Assembly: GCA_012270795.1 (NCBI GenBank)
Contig: JAAXHO010000164.1
Coordinates: 1 to 64,000 of the forward strand
Reading direction: 5' to 3'
DNA from: Candidatus Poribacteria bacterium
Lineage (GTDB): Bacteria > Poribacteria > WGA-4E > WGA-3G
DNA length: 64,000 nt
Part shown: positions 31,087 to 41,445 of the stretch, in pieces
Numbering within the stretch: position 1 is the first letter of the stretch
Layout of the letters: every line of letters begins with the position of its first letter
Notes under the pieces: generated by a model
The model's database searches: none
The model's input: only the letters and a program-made list of their open reading frames with translations
What the model was told of the DNA's origin: nothing
Made by a program: the position numbers and the translations under genes

Positions 31087-34032
31087 TTAAAATGCTTGTC
31101 CTAATCCGAAATGGTATTTGACACCGGGTTTTATACTTCTCAGATCAGTATGTCGTGCCGCGGCGAAGTCTAAAGAAAACACACCGAGTCGTAATCTGAG
31201 ACCGAGACCGATAGAACCTTTTAAGTCATTGAGGCGTAACCTTAAGCCGTCGCGTTCAACCATCTGATATGGGTTGTCAGGGCCGTATACCAAATCTGAC
31301 CATGTTCCACCAAAATCAGCAAAGATCAATCCGCCGATTCCACCGATTGACCATCGTATTGGCCAACCGAAATACAGGACATCTATAAACGGAATGCGTA
31401 ATTCTATATTGAACAGACCGACTCTTGATCCGACAAGGTCTTCGTAATTATATCCTCTGAGGGTATCAATTCCTCCCAGATAGAATAGGGACCTATCACG
31501 TCCAAAACTCCCCCCAAGTAATAGTCGTGTAGCGATTGTGCTGCGTCTTCCCAAACCGATGTAGTTTCTATAATCAAAAACAGTATTCGTAAGAGACAAC
31601 TGGCTTCCGAGCGTGGGTATTGCTTGCTCAACTTCCAAGCGATAGCGTGAACCGCTGTAGGGTGCCCATTCTCTCCACATAGTATTATCGCCGACTAAAG
31701 CAATAGAACCGAGAGAAAGTCGTCCTCGTTCATCAAAATCGTAAGGTTGACTTGTCTGATAGTTATATGTTAAGGGTTTTGAATATAGTGAATACTGCAA
31801 ATCTAATCGAAGGTATCTATTAAATGGATAACTCAAGTATCCACCGATGCCAGTGACCCGTTGCAATACGCCGCGTTGATTGCGTACAGAACCGAGTAAA
31901 TGATATTGATGATAGTTATAGACGACAGCACCGATGTCGGCGCGATGTGTCAAAAATCCGTATTGTGCTATGAAATCTGGGAGTAGGTACCCCCCGGTTT
32001 GATTTATTACACTGACTCCAACGCGATGATTTCCGAGCATATCGCTTGCGCTCAGTTGTATTTGGCTTCGGAGCAGTCCATCCGCACCGTAACTGAATTC
32101 AGGGAAAATAGCGTCTAAACGAAAAGAGGAACGTGTGCTATATTTTCGTCTTGCGATTCTAAGTTTTGGTTCAACAATCTCAGACTCTAGGAGAATAGGT
32201 TCTGGTTCTGATTCCACGTTTTGTAATTCTATTTTCTCATCAAGAATACTTTCAGATTCCATTACACAGATATCATACTTCCCATTATCGTAGGCACTAA
32301 ATAGTAGCCGTTTTTCGTCTGGTGAAAAACTTGGGTTGAAACATCCTGTAATAAGGTTTGTTAGGCGTGTCAATTGCCTCTCGTTTACATTGAGTTTGTA
32401 TGCGTCAAACACACCGTTTCGGTCATCACTGAATAGGACAGTTTCGCCATCTTTCAACCATTTTGGACTGATTGCATTTGATTGATTGCCAGTGATTGTT
32501 TGCTCAGTTTGTTTATCCAAGTCGATGAGGACAAGTCTATTTTTCCGTTCTCTTTCCGATGCATAAATGATCGCATTTCTGTCTGGATGCCAAGATGGGT
32601 GTGAATCGTTAAAGGGGTCTCTGGTCAATCTGTTTATTTTTTGTGTTTCTAAATCAATAATGTATAGGTCTGTTTGCCCATCATTTAATGCGGAGAAGAC
32701 GACGCGTTTGCCCGTACCATCATAATTAGGTGAAGTGACAGCATCAAAATCAAGTTTTAGGTAATGCGTGAGTTTGTGTGTAAGTATATTTACTTGAAAG
32801 AGGTAATTTGTATCGTGGTGTTTCCCTATGAATGCGATATGGTCACCGTCCGGAGTCCAGGTAAGACTTTGGTCGAAACCGGTGGAATCGGTTCTGATTT
32901 CTTCATATTTATCTCGGAAAAAGCGTTTTGTTATTCGGTCGAGTTGTTTTCCTGTTTTAGCAGACATAAGGACAATTTCTAAGAAACCCTCATTTGCCGT
33001 GATATAAGCGACAATATCTCCACTGGGTGACCATACAGGTTTGATGTTGTGAGAGAATCGTACTTGTTCAGTAAGTTTCTTTGCAGCGATATATGGTAGT
33101 TCTTTATCTTCAATGAGTGGCCAGTATCGCTTTCGGACCATCTGGCTGAAACCTATATTAAACTCTTTCAGACTGACACCGAGTACGTTTCTAAAGACGT
33201 GGTCTAAATTCTTTGTTCGGCTTTGGCGTAACCCCTGCAGGATTTCAGCGATTTTTTCACGGCCATAAGTCTCAACAAGGTATGCAACGGCTATCTGTCC
33301 GATTTTATATCCGATGTAAGGTGAACTGAGTCTATTAAAGTTTTGTAATTCAGTTAGAGGCAAAAGATTGTTGTTTATACTTGCATCTCTAAGGACCATT
33401 TCTCCGATTGCGTCATTGTCTTCGGCAAAATAATCCGCCATGCCTTCAATAAACCAGATGGGTGGGGAATATAAGAATTCACCACTATATATGCTGGCAT
33501 GCGGTTTTTGATAGAGTATATCATACTGAAAGATGTGGATGAGTTCATGAGAAATTACCTCTCGAAATGCTTCCATTGATCCGGTAAATGGGATAACAAT
33601 TCGGTGTTTAAAGATCTCAGCAAACCCACCGATGCCTTCATGCAGCTCTTGTAATATTACATTGGTTTCCTGAAAATCTTTATGTGATTTATATAGGATT
33701 AGAGGGGTTCTCCCTTCAAGTTCGTGTTGAAGGTCTTCGCTATGTTTATCATAAGCATCTTCAGCGATTGCTGCCATGATTGGTACGAGTTTCGCAGCAC
33801 TTGGGTAGTAGTGTATATCAAAGTGTTCAGTGCGATGTATATGCCAGTCAAAACGTTGTGCTGTAATTTTATTTTTTCCAAAGCCTTGAGCAAAGACGTT
33901 TGATGAGATGAACATTGTTATACCAAGACAGAGGAAAAGTTGCGCGATTTTATTGCGGATGAATGTATCTGCTTTTGAGTGTTTTTCTCTATTTTTCATC
34001 GGTTTTTCTCTGTGTAAATAATTTGATTGCAA
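31087..34032 (-). CDS. peptidase MA-like metalloprotease + TolB-type beta-propeller + Omp85/surface-antigen beta-barrel
   Basis: HELIHIFQYD (HExxH), repeated SPSGDIVAYIT / TPDGDHIAFIG / SPDEKRLLFSA propeller motifs, LGGIDTLRGYNYEDLVGSR Omp85 motif, C-terminal Phe. Confidence 0.85.
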   Translation of the reverse strand: MQSNYLHREKPMKNREKHSKADTFIRNKIAQLFLCLGITMFISSNVFAQGFGKNKITAQRFDWHIHRTEHFDIHYYPSAAKLVPIMAAIAEDAYDKHSEDLQHELEGRTPLILYKSHKDFQETNVILQELHEGIGGFAEIFKHRIVIPFTGSMEAFREVISHELIHIFQYDILYQKPHASIYSGEFLYSPPIWFIEGMADYFAEDNDAIGEMVLRDASINNNLLPLTELQNFNRLSSPYIGYKIGQIAVAYLVETYGREKIAEILQGLRQSRTKNLDHVFRNVLGVSLKEFNIGFSQMVRKRYWPLIEDKELPYIAAKKLTEQVRFSHNIKPVWSPSGDIVAYITANEGFLEIVLMSAKTGKQLDRITKRFFRDKYEEIRTDSTGFDQSLTWTPDGDHIAFIGKHHDTNYLFQVNILTHKLTHYLKLDFDAVTSPNYDGTGKRVVFSALNDGQTDLYIIDLETQKINRLTRDPFNDSHPSWHPDRNAIIYASERERKNRLVLIDLDKQTEQTITGNQSNAISPKWLKDGETVLFSDDRNGVFDAYKLNVNERQLTRLTNLITGCFNPSFSPDEKRLLFSAYDNGKYDICVMESESILDEKIELQNVESEPEPILLESEIVEPKLRIARRKYSTRSSFRLDAIFPEFSYGADGLLRSQIQLSASDMLGNHRVGVSVINQTGGYLLPDFIAQYGFLTHRADIGAVVYNYHQYHLLGSVRNQRGVLQRVTGIGGYLSYPFNRYLRLDLQYSLYSKPLTYNYQTSQPYDFDERGRLSLGSIALVGDNTMWREWAPYSGSRYRLEVEQAIPTLGSQLSLTNTVFDYRNYIGLGRRSTIATRLLLGGSFGRDRSLFYLGGIDTLRGYNYEDLVGSRVGLFNIELRIPFIDVLYFGWPIRWSIGGIGGLIFADFGGTWSDLVYGPDNPYQMVERDGLRLRLNDLKGSIGLGLRLRLGVFSLDFAAARHTDLRSIKPGVKYHFGLGQAF

Positions 34033-34069
34033 TTATTCTTCAGAATATCGCGTGTTTTTTGTGTGTAAT

Positions 34070-34846
34070 TTATCTCATCAGGAATCGGTCTTCTTGTTCG
34101 TAGTGTGGTGAGATTTGTCTTGCAAAATCGGTAACAGCGCGTTTACTCAGTTCTCGCATAGTTGTCTGCTGGGGTGCCATCTGTGAAAAGACAAAAGAGC
34201 CGATATTGTGTGCTTCAGCGGAACTTTGTCTATATGCTTCATCCCAGATAATTTTCTGAGTATCAACATCAATAATCATGACACGTAGCGAAAGCAGATA
34301 TGTTTTCTGCATATAATCCTGATAATCCATAATATAACGTTGTTGTTGAGGGGAATAGCGTTCACCGTAATAGCGTCTTGGTCGCGTATCCGTATAAAAG
34401 CGGTAGCTTCCGACGATCACACCTTTCACCTCAAAGTATTTTCCTAACTCACTCAACCGTTCTGTATCCGTAAGCCAGTCATCTTCTATCACTTCACCTG
34501 TCATGATACGATCTGTTTCCTGTTTGTTCACAACCTCAAAATGTTTTTGCCTACCTAAGACGCTTCTGAGTATTTGAGCGATCTCTGGTCCTATATCAGC
34601 TGGGAGTTCATCTAATTTCTTTGTGTTCTTGTCACTAACAAAAGGGAGCACTGCAAAATTTGAATATGTATTTATGTCAATTTCGGATTGAACTTTTATG
34701 TTAATAGGTACACGTGCAAACTTTTTTCCACAAGAGAATAGAGTGAATGAGAACAACAAGATGAAACAGGTTGGCATTAACTTAATCAGCAGTTGCAACA
34801 CTTGCTGAAATCGTTGTGAAAATGGGAAATGTTGTTTTTTCAACAT
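34070..34846 (-). CDS. lipoprotein, CsgG/GNA1162-like curli/penicillin-binding-lipoprotein-type fold
   Basis: Start chosen at internal MLKKQH; lipobox-like LFSFTLFSCGKK; VNKQETDRIMTGEV, VKGVIVGSYRFY, YLLSLRVMIIDVDTQKIIWDE. Confidence 0.6.
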   Translation of the reverse strand: MLKKQHFPFSQRFQQVLQLLIKLMPTCFILLFSFTLFSCGKKFARVPINIKVQSEIDINTYSNFAVLPFVSDKNTKKLDELPADIGPEIAQILRSVLGRQKHFEVVNKQETDRIMTGEVIEDDWLTDTERLSELGKYFEVKGVIVGSYRFYTDTRPRRYYGERYSPQQQRYIMDYQDYMQKTYLLSLRVMIIDVDTQKIIWDEAYRQSSAEAHNIGSFVFSQMAPQQTTMRELSKRAVTDFARQISPHYEQEDRFLMR

Positions 34847-34850
34847 GGGA

Positions 34851-35273
34851 TTAGTTCCTAATTTTAATGGTTTCTGTTTGTACTTCATCTTTTGGAGCCT
34901 TGTCACTACTTTCTGCACCGCTTCGTCGAATATGCAAGCGACATCTACGATAATTGATACGGAAGTATTTGCTATCGGGATCAAGTTCTGTTGCACGTTG
35001 GTAGGCTGCTTCTGCTTCTTGAATATTGCCCGTTGCCTCATAAGCAACACCGAGGTTGTTATGCGCTGCAGCGTTATCAGGGGCAATAGAGATGATCTGC
35101 TTCCATCGGTAAATTGCTTCATTCCACAACCCAACTTGTGCAGTTTTTATTGCAAACTGATTATATGCTTGTATCTTGGCAGTGTCGTGAGATGCACACC
35201 CAATAAATGTGAACATTACAACAAGAACTGACAATGTAAATATGTTATATATTTTCCTCATGTTGCTACCCAT
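34851..35273 (-). CDS. TPR-containing lipoprotein
   Basis: MFTFIGCASHD lipobox; IAPDNAAAHNNLGVAYEATGNIQEAEAAYQRATELDPDS. Confidence 0.75.
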   Translation of the reverse strand: MGSNMRKIYNIFTLSVLVVMFTFIGCASHDTAKIQAYNQFAIKTAQVGLWNEAIYRWKQIISIAPDNAAAHNNLGVAYEATGNIQEAEAAYQRATELDPDSKYFRINYRRCRLHIRRSGAESSDKAPKDEVQTETIKIRN

Positions 35274-35338
35274 CCTTATATTATCAATTTTACAATGATA
35301 GGGTTTTAGATGTCAAGCAAAAAAGGGTTTTCGTCAGA

Positions 35339-35458
35339 GGCATTCAATTGTCACAAAACATCATTGTTGGAGGGGTTTCTAACCCCGATTTGAAATACAC
35401 AGCAGAAATCGGGGTTAGAAACCCCTCCAACAATGATGTTTTGTGACAATTGAATGCC
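35339..35458. repeat. 53-bp perfect inverted repeat (14-nt loop)
   Basis: 35339-35391 is exact reverse complement of 35406-35458. Confidence 0.95.
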
Positions 35459-35555
35459 CTCTGGGGTTTTCGTTGTTGTTTTAGATTGGCATAAGAATGA
35501 TATTTTGCTATTATGCATGTGTATAATTGAACGATATCAAAGTATGGAGGATTAC

Positions 35556-36668
35556 ATGTCTAAGAGTAGCCCGGTACGAACAGTGATTGTTGGATGTGGT
35601 ATGATTGCATCAGGAGGTTATCAACCGCGTTGTCAAGCTTATCCAAATAAGATTGAGTTGATAGGGTATTATGACCAAGACGAAGGTCGTGCTTCTGCAT
35701 TAGCAGAGAGGGGTGGTGGTAAAGTATACCCTTCACTTGAAGCAGTATTCAATGATCCGAAAGTGGAGGCGATCATCAATCTTACAATCCACATAGCACA
35801 CTATCCGGTTTCACTTGCTGCGTTGAAGGCAGGGAAACATGTATATTCGGAGAAACCGATTGCGATTAGAACGGACGAAGCGAACGAACTTGTGGAAACA
35901 GCAGACACAATGGGATTGAAGCTTGCCTGCGCCCCATCAGCGATACTCGGGTATGTGCAACAGAATGTATGGCAACGGATTCGTGAAGGTGAGATTGGCG
36001 ATGTGATTTCCACGATAGGTAACTTTGGGGGGCCATTGGAACATTGGCATCCAAATGCGGATGCGTTCTTGATGCATGCGGGACCTTTCCGTGATGTTGC
36101 TCCGTATCCATTGACTGTGATGACAACAATGATAGGTCCGGTGAAGACGGTTCATGGGTTTGCGAGGGTTGCTGTTCCAAAACGTGTTCTAACGCAAGGG
36201 CCACGGCAATGCACTGCGTTTGAGGTCACAGAGAAAGATCACGGTTTTGCCGTGCTTGAGTTTGAAGTGCCACTTGCAGATGGAACACACGGTTTTATAT
36301 ACCACAGTTTTACGGTAACATCCCAGATACCTCCTTATGAAATTCATGGTACGAAAGGTGGATTCTCAATTCAAGCCCATGACGATGGCCGTGGCATCAA
36401 GAAATTTACCCCACAATCTGGATGGCAAGATGAACCTTCTCCTTCAAAAGCGTTTACTGGACTGGATTGGGGCAAAGGCGTTGCAGACTTTGCTGATGCG
36501 ATTCGGAAAGACAGACTTCCAAGATGTAATAGTGCTCAAGCACGGCATGTGTTGGAGGTGTGTGAACGTGTGATTGAATCCTCCGATTTGGGTAAACCTG
36601 TGGATGTATCAAGTCGCTTCCCCGCGCCAGCAGCAGTTGACGAAGTAGCCCCATGGGAAATAGATTAG
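35556..36668 (+). CDS. Gfo/Idh/MocA family oxidoreductase
   Basis: TVIVGCGMIASGGYQPRCQAYPNKIELIGYYD, LKAGKHVYSEKPIAI. Confidence 0.92.
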   Translation: MSKSSPVRTVIVGCGMIASGGYQPRCQAYPNKIELIGYYDQDEGRASALAERGGGKVYPSLEAVFNDPKVEAIINLTIHIAHYPVSLAALKAGKHVYSEKPIAIRTDEANELVETADTMGLKLACAPSAILGYVQQNVWQRIREGEIGDVISTIGNFGGPLEHWHPNADAFLMHAGPFRDVAPYPLTVMTTMIGPVKTVHGFARVAVPKRVLTQGPRQCTAFEVTEKDHGFAVLEFEVPLADGTHGFIYHSFTVTSQIPPYEIHGTKGGFSIQAHDDGRGIKKFTPQSGWQDEPSPSKAFTGLDWGKGVADFADAIRKDRLPRCNSAQARHVLEVCERVIESSDLGKPVDVSSRFPAPAAVDEVAPWEID

Positions 36669-36711
36669 GTAGAGAGAATTGATTTGTAAGGTTCTATTAC
36701 GCCATTAATTT

Positions 36712-37548
36712 TTACAGATTCTTGTTTGAAAACAGGGTATTGCGTAGCATCTCAACACTTTTTGGTACACCGGTGTGTGCGTCCTCTTTTCCTTCAAATT
36801 CAATAGATACGTATCCGTTGAAACCCGCGTCTTGCAGTATTTTACCAATTCTTGCATAATCGAGATCAAGTGTGTACCACTCACCCTCCCCATAATATGT
36901 TTTAGCATGGACAAGAACTGCATCATTTGCGATCTGTTGTAGTTTATCATAAGGGTCGGAGAGAAAATTGCCACAATCCATAGTCACCTTCAACCAATCT
37001 GAGTCTATTGCGGAGACGATGCGATTGACACCTTCTGGCGTGCATGTCAATCCCCAATGATTTTCCAGCCCGAGTATAACTCCATATCTTTCTGCATCAG
37101 GGAGGCATTCTTCAATTGAAGCTATTACCCAATCAAAAGCTTCATCTAATGTGTGGTCAGGGAGGGTTGGTTCTTGTCCCTCCGTTTTCATCAATTCATT
37201 GAATGATTTGATAGTTCCCCATCTTCCAGAGTTGAGTCTAATTGCTGGTATACCGAGTTCGTGTGCTAATCGGATGCAGTGTATGGTATGGTTTATGTTT
37301 TTCTGTCGGGTATTTTCCTCTGGTGAAACAAAACCTTGGTGAATTGAGAGTGCGTATAGGTCAAGTCCATTGATGTACGCATGGCGTTTGAGTCTCTGCA
37401 AATAAGGCGTTGCTTCTGACTGCATCTGTTGATGTAGGATTTCAATGCCATCAAGTTCCAATCGTGCTGCTTCATCAATAATATGTTCAATTGGGACTCG
37501 TTCAGGTGTGAAATGCCAATAGGAATAAGTGGATACACCAAGTTTCAA
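36712..37548 (-). CDS. sugar phosphate isomerase/epimerase (TIM barrel)
   Basis: MKLGVSTYSYWHF, LELDGIEILH, LGLENHWGLT, VTMDCGNF, GFNGYVSIEFEG. Confidence 0.88.
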   Translation of the reverse strand: MKLGVSTYSYWHFTPERVPIEHIIDEAARLELDGIEILHQQMQSEATPYLQRLKRHAYINGLDLYALSIHQGFVSPEENTRQKNINHTIHCIRLAHELGIPAIRLNSGRWGTIKSFNELMKTEGQEPTLPDHTLDEAFDWVIASIEECLPDAERYGVILGLENHWGLTCTPEGVNRIVSAIDSDWLKVTMDCGNFLSDPYDKLQQIANDAVLVHAKTYYGEGEWYTLDLDYARIGKILQDAGFNGYVSIEFEGKEDAHTGVPKSVEMLRNTLFSNKNL

Positions 37549-37615
37549 TTTATCACCTCAAAATTCTGTAATATTATTTCTAATGTTGTCTGAACAAAGA
37601 TTCACAGGTGTACAA

Positions 37616-37659
37616 GTATTTCCCGATAATGATATTCTTACATCATTATCGGGAAATAC
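37616..37659. terminator. perfect hairpin, probable terminator
   Basis: GTATTTCCCGATAATGAT-ATTCTTAC-ATCATTATCGGGAAATAC, 18-bp stem, 8-nt loop, downstream of the DUF4159 gene. Confidence 0.6.
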
Positions 37660-37700
37660 GAAATAGTCTATATAAAGTTCGCTCAACTGGAAATAAGAAG

Positions 37701-39182
37701 TTATTCAGTTGCTCCGGTTTTTACTGCTTCTGGTGCGCGTGTTGGAAGTTCTTTCTGCGCCAAAGTGTCTTCAGGCACATAGCCAGAGTAATCAGCAATA
37801 GACCCGTGTGTTAAAGAATAAACGACGACGTTTGTCATAAAGCGATAGACACCTGGTGAATAGTGGACACTTCGTGTTGGTAAACTGACCGATTCCATTG
37901 CGCACATGTAGTCACGTCTGACGACGATAACAGCTAATTTTTCACCGACAGAGAATCCTTCAAGATAATTTCGTTTTGGTGGTCTGGTCCCCCACCAGAA
38001 GATATCAAAACCGACTGGGGGTCCACCGATTTCAAAGAAATTATTATATATTTCGTGAGTGTTTGGGATTCGTTCAATTTGGTGTTCGGGCATGACGTGT
38101 CGCATTTGAGCGATGAATAACCGGACCATTGCTTGTGCAGCAGCATTCACACCGCAATCATCAAAGACGAGGAACCCACCTTTTTCCACTAAGTATTCTC
38201 GTAGTGCAAGAGTTTCGTTCTGTGAAAGTCGACTGTCCATCTTACCACCACCTTGGTCTCTTGCGAGCAGGTTTCTTGATCTTACAAGTGCTGGGTCGTG
38301 TCCTGTCATGAATGCAAGTGGTGTTTTAAATAAGTTGGAGTCGGTAAGTTTTAATGCGCCGCCTTCAACGTTCATGTCGGTTTTGATTTCAGTTCTTTCA
38401 TTCAACCACTTTGTCAGTGCGTTGAGTGAAGAAGAATCAGCCCACCAGTCAGAAAGGTTATGACGTATCCGTGTGAAACGTAATACGCCGCGGATATCGC
38501 GTCCTTTTCCGATGACGCGTCCGCCCGGTTCACCCTTCGGTAAAGGAGGCACTTCAACGTTTCCAAGTGTAATTGTATCAGTGACTTCACCGAGTGCTTC
38601 TCTGACGACACCGACGCTTTGAACCATTGCTAATCCTGCTGGTCGTTCGACTGAAATGTTTACTTGAACAGGACTTCCAGCGATACCGCGTGCAATGTTA
38701 GCAGGCCCTGCGGCTGGTGCACTTGCTGCAGGCCCAGCGAATGCTAATGCGCTGGGAGAATTGGAAACAGGCAAATCCGCATGTGTAACCACTTCGGGAA
38801 CAGGTGTGTCTGGTTTCACCACTTTTGGGACGTTTGGATTAATCGGTGCATCCATCTTGATGACCTGGTTAGAAAATTCTAATACTGTTTGTGTTTGTTC
38901 CGCGACTTCTTTTGGAGCGAAAGCAGTTGTAAGACGCGGTTGAACTTGAACTTGTTCCGTCACATGGGTAATTTGGTTTGGAACAATAGGTTTAGTATAC
39001 TGCTTGACGATAGGTTTACGTACCTTAGGCTTCGGTGGCGTAGGTGGTTTAGAAAATTGGATACCGACTAAGTCTTTAAACTTCTCTGTTTGTGCTACAA
39101 AATAGACACCAGCGAGAAGAATAATGACTAAGTGGACCACAACCGAAGTCATTAAGGCACCTGAAGTTCTTTTAGCACTCAT
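37701..39182 (-). CDS. DUF4159 domain protein with TonB-like N-terminal region
   Basis: N-terminal TM + PPKPKVRKPIVKQYTKP; RHNLSDWWADSSSLNALTKWLNERTEIKTDMN, LREYLVEKGGFLVFDDCGVNAAA. Confidence 0.82.
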   Translation of the reverse strand: MSAKRTSGALMTSVVVHLVIILLAGVYFVAQTEKFKDLVGIQFSKPPTPPKPKVRKPIVKQYTKPIVPNQITHVTEQVQVQPRLTTAFAPKEVAEQTQTVLEFSNQVIKMDAPINPNVPKVVKPDTPVPEVVTHADLPVSNSPSALAFAGPAASAPAAGPANIARGIAGSPVQVNISVERPAGLAMVQSVGVVREALGEVTDTITLGNVEVPPLPKGEPGGRVIGKGRDIRGVLRFTRIRHNLSDWWADSSSLNALTKWLNERTEIKTDMNVEGGALKLTDSNLFKTPLAFMTGHDPALVRSRNLLARDQGGGKMDSRLSQNETLALREYLVEKGGFLVFDDCGVNAAAQAMVRLFIAQMRHVMPEHQIERIPNTHEIYNNFFEIGGPPVGFDIFWWGTRPPKRNYLEGFSVGEKLAVIVVRRDYMCAMESVSLPTRSVHYSPGVYRFMTNVVVYSLTHGSIADYSGYVPEDTLAQKELPTRAPEAVKTGATE

Positions 39183-39334
39183 TAGATTTTACCTCTCATA
39201 AGTTTCGTTTTGGTTTGATTCCTGTAAATAAAAAATAATATAAATGACAACAAAGCTTATATCTGCTGGTGCAATTTATATGCCATTAGGTAAAAGGGCA
39301 AAACAAGCGTTTGTCTTATGGTTCTGTGAACTAA

Positions 39335-39393
39335 AATATGCACAAATAAGTGCATATTGAAATTAAGCTGCACAAATTGGGGCAGCTTAATTT
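39335..39393. terminator. two consecutive hairpins at the end of 39387-40067
   Basis: AATATGCAC-N6-GTGCATATT (39335-39358) and AAATTAAGCTGC-N10-GCAGCTTAATTT (39360-39393). Confidence 0.5.
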
Positions 39394-40067
39394 ACTTTTG
39401 TATCTGGGTCGTTAAAATATTTAGTAATTCGTGGATTAGGGGGAGCGTGTGTGTTTAAAGGTTTACGATTGTTTAAAGTATTCTGTGTATGACTGTCAAC
39501 TTGGTGAATCTTCCAATCTTGATGTCGAAGCTTTACTAAGTAGACAAAAGTTGAACCGGAACCGCCTTGGTTTCTGTAGGAAGAATAACTCCTTGCGCTT
39601 GCTTCTAATGTATTTGGATCGCCTGCCCTTCTTCTGATATAAAATTCGCTGAAACTGTTACTTCCGGTCCATTTTTCATTTTTTGTGCTGGTATGGGTCC
39701 ACAAACCTTCTATAGTTGCGCTGACTTGAACCCATCCAAATGCCGGATCGACCTGTTCAACATATCCTCCAACGAACCATGCGACTGCAAATGCATCTGA
39801 ATTATTAGACGGACTATACCATGTTTTTCGTAAATCATTTAGATCTCTGTCATTGAAAGCTCTATAAAATTCTCTGAATGTAGCATTAATTTCTGCTTTT
39901 TCTTTTGCGAAATCAATAGGTGTCGTTGTTGCTACTTCAATTAGCTGCGGATTCGTAGGTGTTACCATAGAATCACTATCATCATCATCCCCGCAACCTA
40001 TGATGCTTATACTGATGATGCATACTACTGTCAGAGTGAATATGTGCCAATTTAATTTCCTTTGCAT
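39387..40067 (-). CDS. lipoprotein, SnoaL/NTF2-like nuclear-transport-factor fold
   Basis: IIGCGDDDD lipobox; INATFREFYRAFNDRDLNDLRKTWYSPSN. Confidence 0.55.
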   Translation of the reverse strand: MQRKLNWHIFTLTVVCIISISIIGCGDDDDSDSMVTPTNPQLIEVATTTPIDFAKEKAEINATFREFYRAFNDRDLNDLRKTWYSPSNNSDAFAVAWFVGGYVEQVDPAFGWVQVSATIEGLWTHTSTKNEKWTGSNSFSEFYIRRRAGDPNTLEASARSYSSYRNQGGSGSTFVYLVKLRHQDWKIHQVDSHTQNTLNNRKPLNTHAPPNPRITKYFNDPDTKVN

Positions 40068-40326
40068 TTTCTAATCCTCCATTAGTCTATTTTGAAAAAC
40101 GCATGTATAAATATTCAAAATGTTCTGAAAAACCACTGTTAAGAAAAAATAACGTTAGGTATTTGGTAAGTAAGTGCTTAAAGACCTAAAGTGTTCTTAA
40201 AGCACATATTATCTTTTTTGCCAAAAAAAGTCAAGTAAATATTTTACGATAGTTTCACTACAGATTAAGCATTTAAGATGATTTTTGGACAAAATTGAGG
40301 TAAATACCTAAATTAATTCTTACTGG

Positions 40327-41439
40327 CTATAAAAAGTTGTGTTCTTTAAGTGTCAGGACGACATCAGTTACCTGTATTTTTGACATGCATCCTTCTTCAC
40401 CAAATCTGCAAACTTTTCCTGTGCATGGCGGACAGTTGAGCTTTTTCCGAAGAGTTGCACAATTGTGTCCGATAGGTCCGAATCGTTCTGGGTCTCCTGG
40501 ACCGAATAATCCGATTGTATTTGTGCCAACTGCTGCGGCAAGATGCATCGGCCCGCTGTCATTTCCGATAAACACTGTAATTTTGAGCAAAATTGATGCC
40601 AATTGCGGTAGATTTGTTTTGCCAGCGATACTGATTGATTCTCTATGCATTATATCTTGTATTTCAGTGATTATTGGTATTTCGTCTTTCACACCGACAA
40701 ACAGCACTTTTGCACTTTTCTTTTCAACCAACCAGTCAGCTAATTCTGCGTAACGTTTAGGTATCCATCTTTTCAACGGAATAGGAGAGCCGGGATGAAT
40801 AGCAATAATCGGTTGATCTAAGTTGATATTCTGATCTAACAGGAATTTGGATGCCCACTCCTCATCTTCAGAAGTAACAGAAAAAGTTGCATGTTGTATT
40901 GGTGTTGGTATCCCGACTCGTTTTAGGACATCAAGGTTGCGGCTTGCTTCATGTTTACTGCTGAATTGTGCGGATCCAAATTTGTTTGCGACTTGAATGG
41001 ATGCGCGGTCGATACGTTTCGAACTTACACGAAAGAGTGATAACAAGATAACACGCCAATCCCCACGTAGGTTTATCAATAGGTCATAATTTTGCCCTTG
41101 TAAGTTCCGATATAATTGAAAGACCTCCTTTAGAGGTGTCGGCTTTTGGGAACGTGAAAATGCTGGTGAATTGTATACCCATACCTTATTTACATCAGGA
41201 TGGTTTTCAAGTATAACCCGACTCCAATCACCTGTCAACGCATCTATATCGGCATCTGGAAAAGTCAGACGTAAATTAGAAAAAACAGGTGTAGCAAGTA
41301 TGACATCTCCAATGTGGTCCAGTTTTACAACGAGGATACGTTTTGGTTTGAAGTCCTTGGGTATTCCTCGTCTATAAAAGATATACTGCACAATAGACGA
41401 TGCAATTAAGGTGAGAATCTCAACTATATTGTGAAACAT
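40327..41439 (-). CDS. glycosyltransferase family 9 (heptosyltransferase-like)
   Basis: RILVVKLDHIGDVILATPVFSNLRLTFPDADIDALTG, AIHPGSPIPLKRW, FIGNDSGPMHLAAAVGTNTIGLFGPGDPERFGP. Confidence 0.93.
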   Translation of the reverse strand: MFHNIVEILTLIASSIVQYIFYRRGIPKDFKPKRILVVKLDHIGDVILATPVFSNLRLTFPDADIDALTGDWSRVILENHPDVNKVWVYNSPAFSRSQKPTPLKEVFQLYRNLQGQNYDLLINLRGDWRVILLSLFRVSSKRIDRASIQVANKFGSAQFSSKHEASRNLDVLKRVGIPTPIQHATFSVTSEDEEWASKFLLDQNINLDQPIIAIHPGSPIPLKRWIPKRYAELADWLVEKKSAKVLFVGVKDEIPIITEIQDIMHRESISIAGKTNLPQLASILLKITVFIGNDSGPMHLAAAVGTNTIGLFGPGDPERFGPIGHNCATLRKKLNCPPCTGKVCRFGEEGCMSKIQVTDVVLTLKEHNFL

Positions 41440-41445
41440 TGCTTT

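Noticed and set aside
34847-35134. Long N-terminal extension of the 34070 ORF
   Set aside because: Lies out of frame within the TPR lipoprotein gene; the internal Met at 34846 precedes a proper lipoprotein signal.
35454-35555. N-terminal extension of the Gfo/Idh ORF beginning at 35454
   Set aside because: Overlaps the 53-bp inverted repeat; the ATG at 35556 (MSKSSPVRTVIVGCGM) fits the family start.
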